Of a stretch of 64,000 nt of DNA, positions 18,876-28,215 are shown one piece after another. The notes beneath the pieces were generated by a model that worked only from the letters and a program-made list of their open reading frames with translations, had not been told where the DNA came from and did no database searches. Origin of the DNA: an uncultured bacterium (lineage in GTDB: Bacteria; Bacteroidota; Bacteroidia; Bacteroidales; Bacteroidaceae); NCBI GenBank assembly GCA_945829115.1, contig CALZTP010000003.1, forward strand, positions 1 through 64,000. The letters are read 5' to 3'. The translations under genes and the position numbers were made by a program. Position 1 is the first letter of the stretch, and each line of letters starts with the position of its first letter.

Positions 18876-19275
18876 AAACTAATTACTATTTGTTAAACAT
18901 ATTTTTACACCTTATTATATATATAGGCATTTAGCCTTATGAGTCTCGTTCGCCAGAACTATGCATGTTGATTATTTCCACAACAATATTCTTCTCTCAA
19001 AATGCGAGGAGGACGCAATTCTTGCATGAAAACTACATAATTTTGTGCAAAGTTAGTAAAAATTTATGTTAATAACTACTTTTTCACGCAAAAAATTCAT
19101 TATTTATTGAATTTTTCTTCATTTTGGTTGTTTTTTAGCAAGTAAGGTTATATTTTTCTCAATAAAAAAGAACTTTCTGCTAAAGATTTTAAATTGAAGG
19201 TTACAAGTAGTTTTTTCAGAAACGAACAAGCACTTATAGCAAAATACCGATGAAGGAATTCCGCAGATTGCGGAG
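18876..19275 (-). promoter_or_regulatory. susC upstream region
   Basis: 400 bp without a gene. On the minus strand TAACTTTG (complement of 19047-19054) fits the -7 element about 170 nt upstream of susC, but no TTG is well placed at -33, so the promoter may need an activator. The leader close to the start codon contains ATATATATAATAAG (near 18911-18925). Nothing else recognisable is present apart from the kinase terminator at 19251-19286. Confidence 0.45.
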
Positions 19276-19286
19276 CTATTCCTTCA
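19251..19286 (-). terminator. Terminator overlapping the kinase stop codon
   Basis: TGAAGGAAT (19251-19259) pairs with ATTCCTTCA (19278-19286), and inside it TCCGC (19260-19264) pairs with GCGGA (19270-19274), giving a nested hairpin. It spans the stop codon of the kinase gene (19276-19278). A moderately T-rich stretch follows on the minus strand. Confidence 0.6.
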
Positions 19287-22200
19287 CCGGTTCAAGATAT
19301 GGTATTTCAAATACGAATCGTGCTCCATGATCTACATTTGGAGTATCGTCAGGATAGCGTATGTCAAGATAACAGCGCCCGTTCATCTTCTCAGCAATAA
19401 TGCGACAGATGCTCAGTCCAAGTCCTGTTCCCTGCACAAATTTCTCGAGTTTCACGAATCTCATGAACACTCTGTCTCTTTGCTCTGGTGGCACACCAGT
19501 ACCAGTATCTGCCACTGCAAACCTTATTGTTGGCACCCCATTTATAGACGTTCTCTTCACACTGATTGTTATGGAGCCTTCCACGATATGCTTTATGGCA
19601 TTCGTGAGATAGTTTATCAATACCTGCACGACACGCCTTCCATCGGTGTATATCTCAAAGTCGTCTGGGAGTGAAGACTTATATATCATCTTCACCCCTG
19701 CGGGGACACGATATTCAACAGTAGCCATTGCTCCAGCAACGATATCCTTCAGCAACTGGTTTCTGCATTCGATGCTATAGGTACCGCGTTCAACGTTTCC
19801 GATGTTCACAATATCCTCAATAAGCATGTTCAAGAGAGAAGAGTTATGCTCCACATGTTGTGCGAATTTCTCTCGTTCCTCGTTTGTGAACGTATCTTCA
19901 GGGAGTGCGAGTAGCTGTGCGAAGCCCGCAATAGCATTTAGCGGAGTACGTATTTCGTGCGACATGTTCTGAATGAACAAGTCCTTTCTCTCTGTAGCCG
20001 CAATTGCCTCTGCTCGTGCCTCAGAGATTTCTCTGTTTTTCTTCGCCAGTTCCTTATAGAGTTTTTTGTTTCTCACCCTCCATGCATAGAGCATCGCCAT
20101 GAACACAACAATTCCTACGATGGTGATCACCGCCACAGAGATGTAGAGCACCATTCTCTTTTTCTCTGCCTGCACATTATCGGCAACCGCCTTTGCCGCC
20201 ATGGTGTTTATTGCGATCTTCTGGCTTTCTATCTCCGCTCTCTGCAACTGGAGTTCACGCTGATGGGCATAGTCAGCCATCTGTGCATTGCGTAGTTTCA
20301 CCATCTGCTGCTCCTGCGCCAAGAGCATCTCCTGCTCTTGAATAGCAATTTGGTTTTGCTGTTCTTCAAGCATGAGCGCCTCGAGTTTCTCTTGAGAGAG
20401 TTGCCTTGCGAGTGAGTCTGTTCCATACATCTTTCTCATCGCCTCAAGGTCGGAAGCCATTATTCGGCTCGTTTCTTTTGCTCTTGCAGCAATGAGCGAG
20501 TCACGAATGTCGAGTGCAATCTTATAGAGGTGGTAACGTTTTGCCAAAGAAAGTTGGAAACGGTATCTCACCTTTGGGTCAGCCTCCTTCCCCATCTCCT
20601 GTAGAGCACGAGGGATATCGTTTTTGAAGACATACTTGTAAGAGCGTGCAATATGCTCACGAGGGAAAACAATTGGGAACGACTTCTGCAGCGAGTCACA
20701 CTTTTCGATATACCGGAAATACTCCTCCCTATTTAAGTTTGTACCAGCTCTGAAAGCTTTTTCGAGATAAGCGACACACTTTGCCCCCATATTATTAGCT
20801 GTTTTCACAGCAAGGTTTAGCAGAGAGTCACCGTAATGTGAGTACACCGCACCCTTTGTATGTCTGAAGAGTTCGATATAAATCTGACTGACATCCTGAT
20901 AAATATTCAGTTCCTTATTTATTTCCAACGCCTTATTAGCATTTTCCAGCACTCCTAACGGCTCGTCACGCTCACGACTGACAATCATTCTTGCATACGC
21001 ATCATAGAAAGCCGCCGTTTTATCTTCGTTGTTTTGTTTCTCTGTGTCAAGAATGTCGAGAATCCTCAAAGCGTTGAACATATCCTGCTCTTTCAGTCTC
21101 CGTTCTATCTCCTCCTTGTAGGTATAGTAATAGAACCTCATGATGCCATATTGCTTAGCAACTTTTCTCAGTTCTTCACCCGCCTTTAGGAATTCACTCC
21201 ATGTTCCATGCATATTTTGTGAGCGCATACGCATACAAAGCAATAGGCAATGCCCTTTCATGTCAAGACTTTGTTCTGCCTTTTTGATAGATTTGTCAAG
21301 AAGTGGAAGAATAAGTTTTGGCTCATAATTGCATTTGTATGCAGAATCCATTACCTGTATGACATACGGCTTCAGTTCTTCTGTTGCGACCTTTATGATA
21401 TAATCTTGAGGGAGAGCACCATTCACCATCTTTGGCATCACCGTCTCTGGCATCACCACCTCTGCGGTATCTCTTTCGAGCGCATAAGACTGAGAATCAG
21501 AGAAATACTCAGAGAGAGCATTCCTGTTTGCATATCCCACAGAAGAGAGCACAAGGAAGAGACAGACAACTGCCAGGGAAGCCTGATATTCCCGTCTTGC
21601 CTTTTCAATACGCTCATATTCACTTTCCGTAGACTCATGCGTGACATAGTCGTCTGGATTGAGAATAGAATTGATATTGTCTATGAGCATGGTGCTCTTC
21701 TCCTGCACGAGCATTCCATACTCAAAGCGTTCATCGTCTGTTAGTTTTCCGTTAGGGTCAGCGAGAATCTTTGCATATTCCGAAACCTGCTGTAACGGAA
21801 TCTGCATTTCCTTCGACATATTCTTTATGAAAGAGTCACGCCCCTTCGAAGCATCCTCCGCCTCTTGACGAAGCTTGTCTTGCTTTGCTGTCAGCGCACT
21901 CATGTTCTTCGTCATTCTTGAGCCAGATCGCACCCAAACCCACATGAAGATAGCAGCCAATGCCAACACAACGGTGAGAATGGTTATCAGCACAAAGCCT
22001 AATGTCACGTGCAGCTTCTCCTCCTCGGCAGCCTTCACCTCATTCTCTATCTTTCTGTGAGACATCTCCACATTCTGCTGCCTAAGCTTTGCACTGTCAA
22101 GACGCATGGTATACATTCTCGCCCTTTGTCTCTGAAGGAGCTTCTTCGACTCATTTTCAGCACGTTCCGATTCAAGGAGTATTTGGTTTTGCAGAAGCAT

Positions 22201-23070
22201 ACGACGTTTGATATCAGCTTTTGCCATTGCAATCTCGTAGTTCTCGGTGAATCGCGCATAGTCGATATTCGACTTCTCTACGAGAGCCTCTATCATCGTT
22301 GCATTTCTTGTCTTGTCGTCGTAACGCTCTGAACGGCGGTAATAATCGGTAGAGTCGGCATAGAGAATTGCCTTGCTCCAGTTTCCGAGAAGACGGTGAA
22401 TGTTCAAGATGCAAGCCACCTTATCTTTTGCATTCTGAATCTTATTGAGGTGTATGATGGCAGAATCAGGCTGATTTGAGAAGATATATCTATATGCCTC
22501 AGCACGCATATAGAAGAAATAATGCTTTTGGATATTCTCCTTCGTGGCATATTTCAAATATTGACTTCTTGCAAGTTCGTAGGTCTTTTCAAGATTCTTC
22601 CTTCCAGCATAGTCAGCCATACACACGTTTGCCTCAAATATATCCTCCTCTGTTTTTGCCCTGTCGAGTGCTTCATCGAGATAATAATATCCTGATGCCA
22701 CAGAAGGGTTATAGTCATACAATGCTTTGTATAACAGAGCGTAAAGGTGTGAGATGCTCTTTCTCACAGGCAGTTGCTTGTCTATCTCAAACGCTTTGAA
22801 GGCATATTCCTTCGCCCCTTCATAATCACCATATCCCACACATTGCTCACAAAGAAGACTATAGCATGAGAAAAGTTCCCTCTGGTTTTTTGCCTTCAAT
22901 GCAGAGTTGTAGGCGTCGAGAATACCCTTTAGTGTAGAGTTTGAAAGAGTGTCTCTATAAGTCATTTTTGTACTTTGGGCTACGATAACACCCTCCCTAT
23001 CCACACCCTGTGAGCTGAGCCACGGAGCGAGAATCGCAAGTATAGCCATTAAGTACAATTTTTTTTTCAT
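19276..23070 (-). CDS. Tandem-duplicated sensor histidine kinase, first phosphoacceptor domain decayed
   Basis: A 1264-aa protein made of two similar halves. Half one: signal sequence or membrane anchor (1-20), TPR-like helices (about 45-290), coiled coil, membrane segment (354-380), and a HisKA-like helix FIKNMSKEMQIPLQQ in which Lys420 replaces the phosphoacceptor histidine; no ATPase domain follows. Half two: membrane segment (498-512), TPR-like helices (about 580-860), glutamine-rich coiled coil (880-970), membrane segment (973-997), intact HisKA FIQNMSHEIRTPLN with His1038, then HATPase_c with N-box NYLTNAIKH (1153-1161), DTGTG (1188-1192) and GTGLGLS (1214-1220). It should autophosphorylate at His1038 only. 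No response regulator is adjacent. It lies upstream of the susC locus on the same strand, separated by a terminator. Confidence 0.88.
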   Translation of the reverse strand: MKKKLYLMAILAILAPWLSSQGVDREGVIVAQSTKMTYRDTLSNSTLKGILDAYNSALKAKNQRELFSCYSLLCEQCVGYGDYEGAKEYAFKAFEIDKQLPVRKSISHLYALLYKALYDYNPSVASGYYYLDEALDRAKTEEDIFEANVCMADYAGRKNLEKTYELARSQYLKYATKENIQKHYFFYMRAEAYRYIFSNQPDSAIIHLNKIQNAKDKVACILNIHRLLGNWSKAILYADSTDYYRRSERYDDKTRNATMIEALVEKSNIDYARFTENYEIAMAKADIKRRMLLQNQILLESERAENESKKLLQRQRARMYTMRLDSAKLRQQNVEMSHRKIENEVKAAEEEKLHVTLGFVLITILTVVLALAAIFMWVWVRSGSRMTKNMSALTAKQDKLRQEAEDASKGRDSFIKNMSKEMQIPLQQVSEYAKILADPNGKLTDDERFEYGMLVQEKSTMLIDNINSILNPDDYVTHESTESEYERIEKARREYQASLAVVCLFLVLSSVGYANRNALSEYFSDSQSYALERDTAEVVMPETVMPKMVNGALPQDYIIKVATEELKPYVIQVMDSAYKCNYEPKLILPLLDKSIKKAEQSLDMKGHCLLLCMRMRSQNMHGTWSEFLKAGEELRKVAKQYGIMRFYYYTYKEEIERRLKEQDMFNALRILDILDTEKQNNEDKTAAFYDAYARMIVSRERDEPLGVLENANKALEINKELNIYQDVSQIYIELFRHTKGAVYSHYGDSLLNLAVKTANNMGAKCVAYLEKAFRAGTNLNREEYFRYIEKCDSLQKSFPIVFPREHIARSYKYVFKNDIPRALQEMGKEADPKVRYRFQLSLAKRYHLYKIALDIRDSLIAARAKETSRIMASDLEAMRKMYGTDSLARQLSQEKLEALMLEEQQNQIAIQEQEMLLAQEQQMVKLRNAQMADYAHQRELQLQRAEIESQKIAINTMAAKAVADNVQAEKKRMVLYISVAVITIVGIVVFMAMLYAWRVRNKKLYKELAKKNREISEARAEAIAATERKDLFIQNMSHEIRTPLNAIAGFAQLLALPEDTFTNEEREKFAQHVEHNSSLLNMLIEDIVNIGNVERGTYSIECRNQLLKDIVAGAMATVEYRVPAGVKMIYKSSLPDDFEIYTDGRRVVQVLINYLTNAIKHIVEGSITISVKRTSINGVPTIRFAVADTGTGVPPEQRDRVFMRFVKLEKFVQGTGLGLSICRIIAEKMNGRCYLDIRYPDDTPNVDHGARFVFEIPYLEPVKE

Positions 23071-23148
23071 AGAACAGTTTTAGTGTATATACTTATAATC
23101 TTTGTTTTATACACATTATTATATATATACCTTAATCTATTATATACC

Positions 23149-23889
23149 TTATTTGAAATACATCTTTCTCATCAAACCGTCATAGCCAGGGATATCAAGA
23201 GAGATGGTATCTCCAGAAGAGATTTGAGAGGCAGGGATAGAGAAATATGTCCTTACGGTGTAATACTCCGGTACTCCATTTCTGCTATGCAGCAAGCGGT
23301 AGTGGAAATTCTTTCCTGTGGGAGACACGCAGACAGTATCTTCAAGCAATGCTACAGAGTGACTGTTCTCCGAACCCTCTTTTGTTCCCGTTTTAATATC
23401 TATTGTAAGATTTAGGAACGTGCCGTTTTTCGCCATCCATCCACTGACAAAGGTCACAGGGTCTTTGGCATCGAGCACCTTTTTCAGTTCCTCTTTCGTT
23501 CTCGGCAGAAGAACGAGCACCTGCTTTGCAGAGAGTGGCAATGCCTTCCCCCCTTCCATTCTGTAATAGAGCATAGCCCTATAAGAAGAGTCAGCCTTCT
23601 CTGCCCATTTCACCTTCACTGGAGAAGAGAAGGGAAGTTGCTCGTCAGCGTCTGTAACTGCCGACTTCACCTTCGCCATAAGGTCGGTCTCTAAGAGGCA
23701 CATCTCTGCTTTCACTCCCGACAAATCAGTCTCCTCATCGTTCGAACAGGAAGAGAGAACTGCTGCAAGGGTAAAGAATGCAAGGCATAACGGCATGCCT
23801 GCAATCACTGTGAAAGTACCTGCCTTTCTGGTGAGCAGGAAAAGATGCTTTAAAATGTGTATAGGGGTTCTTTTTCCAGACAGTCTCAT
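23149..23889 (-). CDS. NigD-like lipoprotein
   Basis: A 246-aa predicted lipoprotein: hydrophobic segment ending in AAVLSSC (C48). The N-terminus before it is long and basic; the internal Met32 (23796) would give a more ordinary signal peptide and may be the real start. The rest is beta-rich with VKVKWAEKADSSYRAMLYYRM and a C-terminal YTVRTYFSIPA, consistent with the NigD-like fold seen also at 31556-32275. The frame-open start overlaps the end of the upstream acyltransferase gene by 4 bp, so coupling is possible. Function of the family is unknown. Confidence 0.65.
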   Translation of the reverse strand: MRLSGKRTPIHILKHLFLLTRKAGTFTVIAGMPLCLAFFTLAAVLSSCSNDEETDLSGVKAEMCLLETDLMAKVKSAVTDADEQLPFSSPVKVKWAEKADSSYRAMLYYRMEGGKALPLSAKQVLVLLPRTKEELKKVLDAKDPVTFVSGWMAKNGTFLNLTIDIKTGTKEGSENSHSVALLEDTVCVSPTGKNFHYRLLHSRNGVPEYYTVRTYFSIPASQISSGDTISLDIPGYDGLMRKMYFK

Positions 23890-25022
23890 AATGCCAGTTT
23901 GTTCTTTGCTGGATTTGCGTACATGTTCAGTATGCAGTTTCTGAGGAAAGCCTCATCTTTATTCGGAATGTCTATCTTTTCGAGCTGTCTGGAAAGATAT
24001 TTGTTGAATCGCTCCACATCGTCTGCAGTATAGTGGTCGGCATATTCTTTCTTTCCACTGAGCATATCCATTGCAATGAAGTTTCCTGGGAAGAGCTTAT
24101 AGCCGGCATGAATATCACGATCCATTCTCTTTGCCACCTCAGCAAAATAGTCTGCCTTTGGCATTCCTTCCAGTTCTCCAAGCCATTCGTTTATGCAAGG
24201 AGCACACTCGTAATGAATGCGCCCTTTATAGCCCATTATTCCCACCTTCATATTCTCAAGGTCGTCTTGCTTTGATTTCTTATAAGCCGAATTGTCTCTC
24301 TTCAGCTGGAACTCCTTTGCCTTGAGATAGTCGCAAGGGTCGTATTCATAGGAGATGCAAAGCGGAACGATGTTCAGCTCCTGCAGCTTTCCACCAAGAG
24401 AAAGCATCTTCAGCACAGACTCCTGAGTGCGGTCGTCGCTATCCTTTGCCCTACCCTCTCGCTGTGCAATCCAGATATTCTCACCCTTCTCAGTAACAGC
24501 ATAGTGGATATATTTCGACATAAGGATGGAGCTTTCCATAAGCTGCCGTGGTGAGAGTCCTCGTTTCACGGTGAACGCTTTATTGAGTTTCACGAGAGTT
24601 CTTATCCAAGGATAGATAAGGAGGTTGTCGCCAATGGCAATCTCCACCGTGGTGTCGTAGCCTTTCTCAAAGAGTTTCAGAGAGAGGATGGCAGAGTCGA
24701 GCACGATATCTCTGTGGTTGCTGACATAGGTATGATGCTGTGACTTCACTGGGAGCGGATGTCCAGAGTATGTGCATCCATCAGAGCATTTTTTCAATAC
24801 GTACCTCACCACCCTTGCCATGAACCGCTTTTGGAATGCCAACGGTGTGTTAACACCAATGAACATCGTCCTCACAAGAAAGCGTATCACGCCCTTTGGA
24901 AGAGGCAGGAATCCTCTGAGCATTGCCATGAACTGTCGGTCGTGAAGCAGAGCCTCTACCGCCTGCTTTACTTCACCAGGACCATACGGTCGTATCTCGT
25001 CAAAATTCTCGTTCATAATCAA
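23886..25022 (-). CDS. Glycerol-3-phosphate acyltransferase-like protein
   Basis: A 378-aa member of the PlsB/PlsC-type acyltransferase superfamily. The acceptor motif is SNHRDIVLD (101-109), where the spacing from His103 to Asp109 is one residue longer than the canonical NHxxxxD (Asp105 could also serve). A second block AQREGRAKDSDDRTQ resembles the EGTRS phosphate-binding motif. The N-terminal 50 residues (GEVKQAVEALL, LPLPKGVIRFLV) are typical of the Bacteroidota family. It probably acts at the inner membrane in phospholipid or lipoprotein lipid synthesis; the exact acceptor is unknown. It follows ddl by 42 nt. Confidence 0.78.
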   Translation of the reverse strand: MIMNENFDEIRPYGPGEVKQAVEALLHDRQFMAMLRGFLPLPKGVIRFLVRTMFIGVNTPLAFQKRFMARVVRYVLKKCSDGCTYSGHPLPVKSQHHTYVSNHRDIVLDSAILSLKLFEKGYDTTVEIAIGDNLLIYPWIRTLVKLNKAFTVKRGLSPRQLMESSILMSKYIHYAVTEKGENIWIAQREGRAKDSDDRTQESVLKMLSLGGKLQELNIVPLCISYEYDPCDYLKAKEFQLKRDNSAYKKSKQDDLENMKVGIMGYKGRIHYECAPCINEWLGELEGMPKADYFAEVAKRMDRDIHAGYKLFPGNFIAMDMLSGKKEYADHYTADDVERFNKYLSRQLEKIDIPNKDEAFLRNCILNMYANPAKNKLAL

Positions 25023-25064
25023 TATTTTTTAGGTCTGATTGGGGTTAGAAAGCTGCTGATGCGT

Positions 25065-26063
25065 TTAGAACTGGTTTTCCACAATTTCCGTAAGCACTTC
25101 CGTGATATTCATTCCAGCCGCTTTTACCTGCTGTGGAATGAACGATGTCTCTGTCATGCCTGGAGTAGTGTTTATCTCCAGCATATTGATCTTTTCAGAG
25201 CCATCGGCATTCTTTGAGATGATATAGTCGATGCGAATAATTCCGTTGCAATGGAGAATATCGTAGATGGCGCTGGTGATCTTCGCCACACGCTCAGCAG
25301 TCTCTGGAGCGAGTCGAGCAGGAGTGATCTCCTCAACCTGTCCGTTGTACTTTGCATTATAGTCAAAGAACTCATTCTCTGAAACCACCTCTGTAGCAGG
25401 GAGAACGACAGAGCGAGAGCGTGTCTTATAGCATCCCTGACTAATCTCAACGCCTTCGAGGAATCCCTCAATCATCACTGTCTCCGACTCAAGGAATGCC
25501 TTTCTCAAAGCAGGGGCGAGATGGTCGATGTTCTTCACCTTGCTAACGCCGAAGCTGGAACCATCAGCCGCTGGCTTTACGAAGAGTGGGAGTCCGAGTT
25601 TCTCTACAATCTCCTGCTCATTGATAAGGTTCTCCTGTCCATGGCGCACGAGAATACTGTCTGCAACTGCAATTCCGAAGCCGCGGAGATAGTTGTTCAG
25701 CACAAACTTATCGAAGGTGAGGGCCTCAACTAGCACATTGCTGGTAGAGTATGGCATATGTATAAGGTCGAAATATCCCTGAAGGATTCCATTCTCTCCT
25801 GGTGTGCCGTGGATAGTGATGTAGGCATAGTCGAAATGTTTCGTCTTTCCGTCCAAGGAGAAGGAGAAATCGTCCTTGCAAATTCTTGCTGTACTTCCGT
25901 CTGGAAGGTTTACATGCCAGTCAACTCCCTTCATCTCAACGATATAGACCTCATAGCGCTCCTTATCGAAGAACGAATAGAGTCCCTGTGCTGAGCGCAG
26001 TGAGACTCCGTGTTCGCTGGAGTCTCCTCCACAAACAATTGCTATAGTGCGATTCGTGATCAT
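25065..26063 (-). CDS. ddl: D-alanine--D-alanine ligase
   Basis: ATP-grasp enzyme that makes the D-Ala-D-Ala dipeptide for peptidoglycan. Motifs: GGDSSEHGVSLRSA at 12-25, the ATP-grasp loop LFVKPAADGSSFGVSKV, EGFLEGVEIS, and the metal-binding end MLEINTTPGMTETSFIP. The 332-aa length is normal. It lies between an rluD-type gene (125 nt upstream) and the acyltransferase gene. Same-strand PASTA, ddl and related genes suggest an envelope-biogenesis operon. Confidence 0.96.
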   Translation of the reverse strand: MITNRTIAIVCGGDSSEHGVSLRSAQGLYSFFDKERYEVYIVEMKGVDWHVNLPDGSTARICKDDFSFSLDGKTKHFDYAYITIHGTPGENGILQGYFDLIHMPYSTSNVLVEALTFDKFVLNNYLRGFGIAVADSILVRHGQENLINEQEIVEKLGLPLFVKPAADGSSFGVSKVKNIDHLAPALRKAFLESETVMIEGFLEGVEISQGCYKTRSRSVVLPATEVVSENEFFDYNAKYNGQVEEITPARLAPETAERVAKITSAIYDILHCNGIIRIDYIISKNADGSEKINMLEINTTPGMTETSFIPQQVKAAGMNITEVLTEIVENQF

Positions 26064-26188
26064 CTTTTTGTTTCCTTTCTCTGATTTTTTTGTTCTGTGG
26101 CAGTTGAAAGAGTCTTGAAGTTTTTTCTCCTGCCTCGAATGATTGTTTATTAAAAAATTTTTATTTTCCTAAAATTATTTCCAGATAA

Positions 26189-27283
26189 TTATATTGTCTT
26201 GAAAGTATCTCTTGTTGTGCCGTTTATATACTCCCGCCATTTCTGGATTACCGCCCCAAGATCTTCAGGAAGTTCTGAGGTAAAGTCCATCTGCTCGTTT
26301 GTAACGGGATGCACGAAACCAAGGGTCTTAGCATGAAGCGCTTGGCGTGGACAGAGCTTGAAGCAGTTGTTTATAAAAGCGCGATAAGATGAGGAACGCT
26401 CTCCGCGAAGAATTTCCATGCCGCCATAGCGTTCATCGGCAAAGAGAGGATGCCCAATTGCTTTCATGTGAGCACGAATTTGGTGTGTGCGTCCTGTTTC
26501 GAGTATGCACTCCACGAGAGTTGTGTAGCCATATCTTTCCAGCACTCGCCAATGTGTTACGGCAGGTTTTCCGATTCCCGACTCTGGCGAGGTTACGGTC
26601 ATGCGAAGTCGGTCTTTCGGGTCGCGGGAGATATTTCCCTCTATGCGCCCTTCATCTTCCTTCATATGTCCCCAAACGAGAGCGTGATAAGAGCGGTGTG
26701 TGGTTTTATCGAAGAACTGCTTTCCAAGTTTCTTCTTTGCCTCTGGGGTTTTCGCAATGAGCAGGAGACCAGAGGTGTCTTTATCTATACGGTGTACGAG
26801 TCCTACTTCTGGAGAGTTTGGGTCGTACTCTGGAACATCTTTCATATGCCACGCCATAGCGTTCACAAGTGTTCCTGTGAAGTTTCCTGCCCCAGGGTGT
26901 ACAACCATTCCCGCCTCTTTGTTCACAACCATTAGCTGGTCGTCTTCGTAGACGATGTTCAGAGGGATGTCTTCTGGGAGTATGCTCGTATCGTGTGGCG
27001 GTCTTGTGAGCATGAGTGTTATCACGTCTCCCGGTCTCACCTTGTAGTTTGACTTCACCGGCTTTCCATTGGCATGAATATATCCAGCCTCGGCAGCCTG
27101 CTGAATTCTGTTTCTCGACGAATGCTGCATTTTCTCTGCGAGGAACTTGTCTATTCTCAGCACCTCCTGCCCAGCATCAGCCACAATTCTGAAATGCTCA
27201 TAGAGCTCACCGTCTCCAGTGTTTTCAGGACTGTCGTCGTCAAGCATCTCGTCGTCGAACAATTCTTCTTCTGAATTTATCAT
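26189..27283 (-). CDS. RluD-family 23S rRNA pseudouridine synthase
   Basis: Converts specific uridines of large-subunit rRNA to pseudouridine. After an acidic N-terminal extension (1-30) there is an S4 RNA-binding domain (about 41-100, RIDKFLAEKM, SRNRIQQAAEAGYIHANGK) and the catalytic domain with HRIDKDTSGLLL (164-175), where Asp167 is the nucleophile, and ETGRTHQIRAHM. The length of 364 aa fits RluD rather than the shorter RluA. It is the second gene after the PASTA protein gene (55-nt gap). Confidence 0.93.
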   Translation of the reverse strand: MINSEEELFDDEMLDDDSPENTGDGELYEHFRIVADAGQEVLRIDKFLAEKMQHSSRNRIQQAAEAGYIHANGKPVKSNYKVRPGDVITLMLTRPPHDTSILPEDIPLNIVYEDDQLMVVNKEAGMVVHPGAGNFTGTLVNAMAWHMKDVPEYDPNSPEVGLVHRIDKDTSGLLLIAKTPEAKKKLGKQFFDKTTHRSYHALVWGHMKEDEGRIEGNISRDPKDRLRMTVTSPESGIGKPAVTHWRVLERYGYTTLVECILETGRTHQIRAHMKAIGHPLFADERYGGMEILRGERSSSYRAFINNCFKLCPRQALHAKTLGFVHPVTNEQMDFTSELPEDLGAVIQKWREYINGTTRDTFKTI

Positions 27284-27338
27284 TGTAATATTTGTCGTTT
27301 TCTTGTTATTTTTTTATTCCTCAACGTCTTGAAATAAA

Positions 27339-28031
27339 CTATTCCTCAACGATTTGGAAAGGGTCTTCCACATGAACTGGGGCAGCTTGAGTATGCGTAG
27401 AGTCTGAAGAGAGCACAATGCCGTCATCGGCTGCCTCTATGTCTGGATCAAGGAATCCAAAGTCGTCACCTCCGTCATATGCTCCGTTTCCCACCTGCAG
27501 AACAACCATAGCATCGAGGGGGACACGGTCGCCAACGGCGAGTGACTTTCCTCGGCAAAGGATTCCATACACCCAGTCTTTCTCTCCAGCAATCATTCTT
27601 GGCTCTCCGACTTTAAAGCCAAGGATTTTCAGTCGTGCCGTGGCTTCACGAAGCGAACTGTTGTCGATGATGTCCGGCACCACGAGTGTTGGTTTCTTTG
27701 AGGAATTAATGGAAACGTAGATTATTCTTCCGTTCTTTACCTTCTGTCCGGCGGCTGGAGTCTGATGGAGTATGCACCCTGGAGGAAGCAGACGATTGTA
27801 GCCCGTATCTGAGACAGCAATCTGCAGTCCTGCTGTTTCCATTATCTTCTCTGCGTCTTCAAATCTTTTGTTCAAGACTTCGGGCACACTGATTTCCTTG
27901 CCGTGTTGTGTGTATATGGCACTTCCGAACGAGAGCGCCACAGCCACAAGCACCACAACAATCAGCATAGCCAGCAGATTAAAAATTAGGTATTTGCTGA
28001 ACAGTTTATGTATGAATGTTTTTGTCTCCAT
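27339..28031 (-). CDS. Membrane-anchored PASTA domain protein
   Basis: A 230-aa protein (start taken at the second Met, METKTF) with a single membrane helix (about 18-40) followed by two PASTA domains (about 45-110 and 115-182), each with the VPEV/VPDI opening and a proline-rich GxxVxxGxxI ending. PASTA domains bind peptidoglycan fragments or beta-lactams in kinases and PBPs; here there is no kinase or transpeptidase domain. The tail (185-231) is acidic and probably disordered. It heads the rluD-ddl unit, close to a strong promoter at 28056-28086. Confidence 0.88.
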   Translation of the reverse strand: METKTFIHKLFSKYLIFNLLAMLIVVVLVAVALSFGSAIYTQHGKEISVPEVLNKRFEDAEKIMETAGLQIAVSDTGYNRLLPPGCILHQTPAAGQKVKNGRIIYVSINSSKKPTLVVPDIIDNSSLREATARLKILGFKVGEPRMIAGEKDWVYGILCRGKSLAVGDRVPLDAMVVLQVGNGAYDGGDDFGFLDPDIEAADDGIVLSSDSTHTQAAPVHVEDPFQIVEE

Positions 28032-28055
28032 CAAATGTTAACGATAAAATTTCCA

Positions 28056-28086
28056 CAAAGGTACAAAAAAATTCATATTTTACAAA
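28056..28086 (-). promoter_or_regulatory. Promoter of the PASTA-rluD-ddl operon
   Basis: On the minus strand TTTG (complement of 28083-28086), then 19 nt, then TACCTTTG (complement of 28056-28063). Transcription would begin near 28050, about 20 nt upstream of the start codon. Confidence 0.8.
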
Positions 28087-28138
28087 GTAAATGCAAAAAA
28101 AAAATTCCCTCGTTGCTTTTTTTTCTTGATTTTGTGTC

Positions 28139-28215
28139 AAACACAAGGCAGAAAAGGGCGATATCATTTAGAATAGGGCAGCTATGTTGCTCCTTCAGGG
28201 CTATGATATGAACAT
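28139..28215 (-). repeat. Dispersed intergenic repeat, copy 1
   Basis: On the minus strand this segment shares a perfect 17-mer, TTCATATCATAGCCCTG (28196-28212), and further blocks TATTCTAA (28168-28175) and TCGCCCTTT (28153-28161) with 34304-34360, in the same order and with nearly the same spacing. The sequence is non-coding. It directly abuts the 11-bp tandem array that starts at 28210. Confidence 0.7.
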
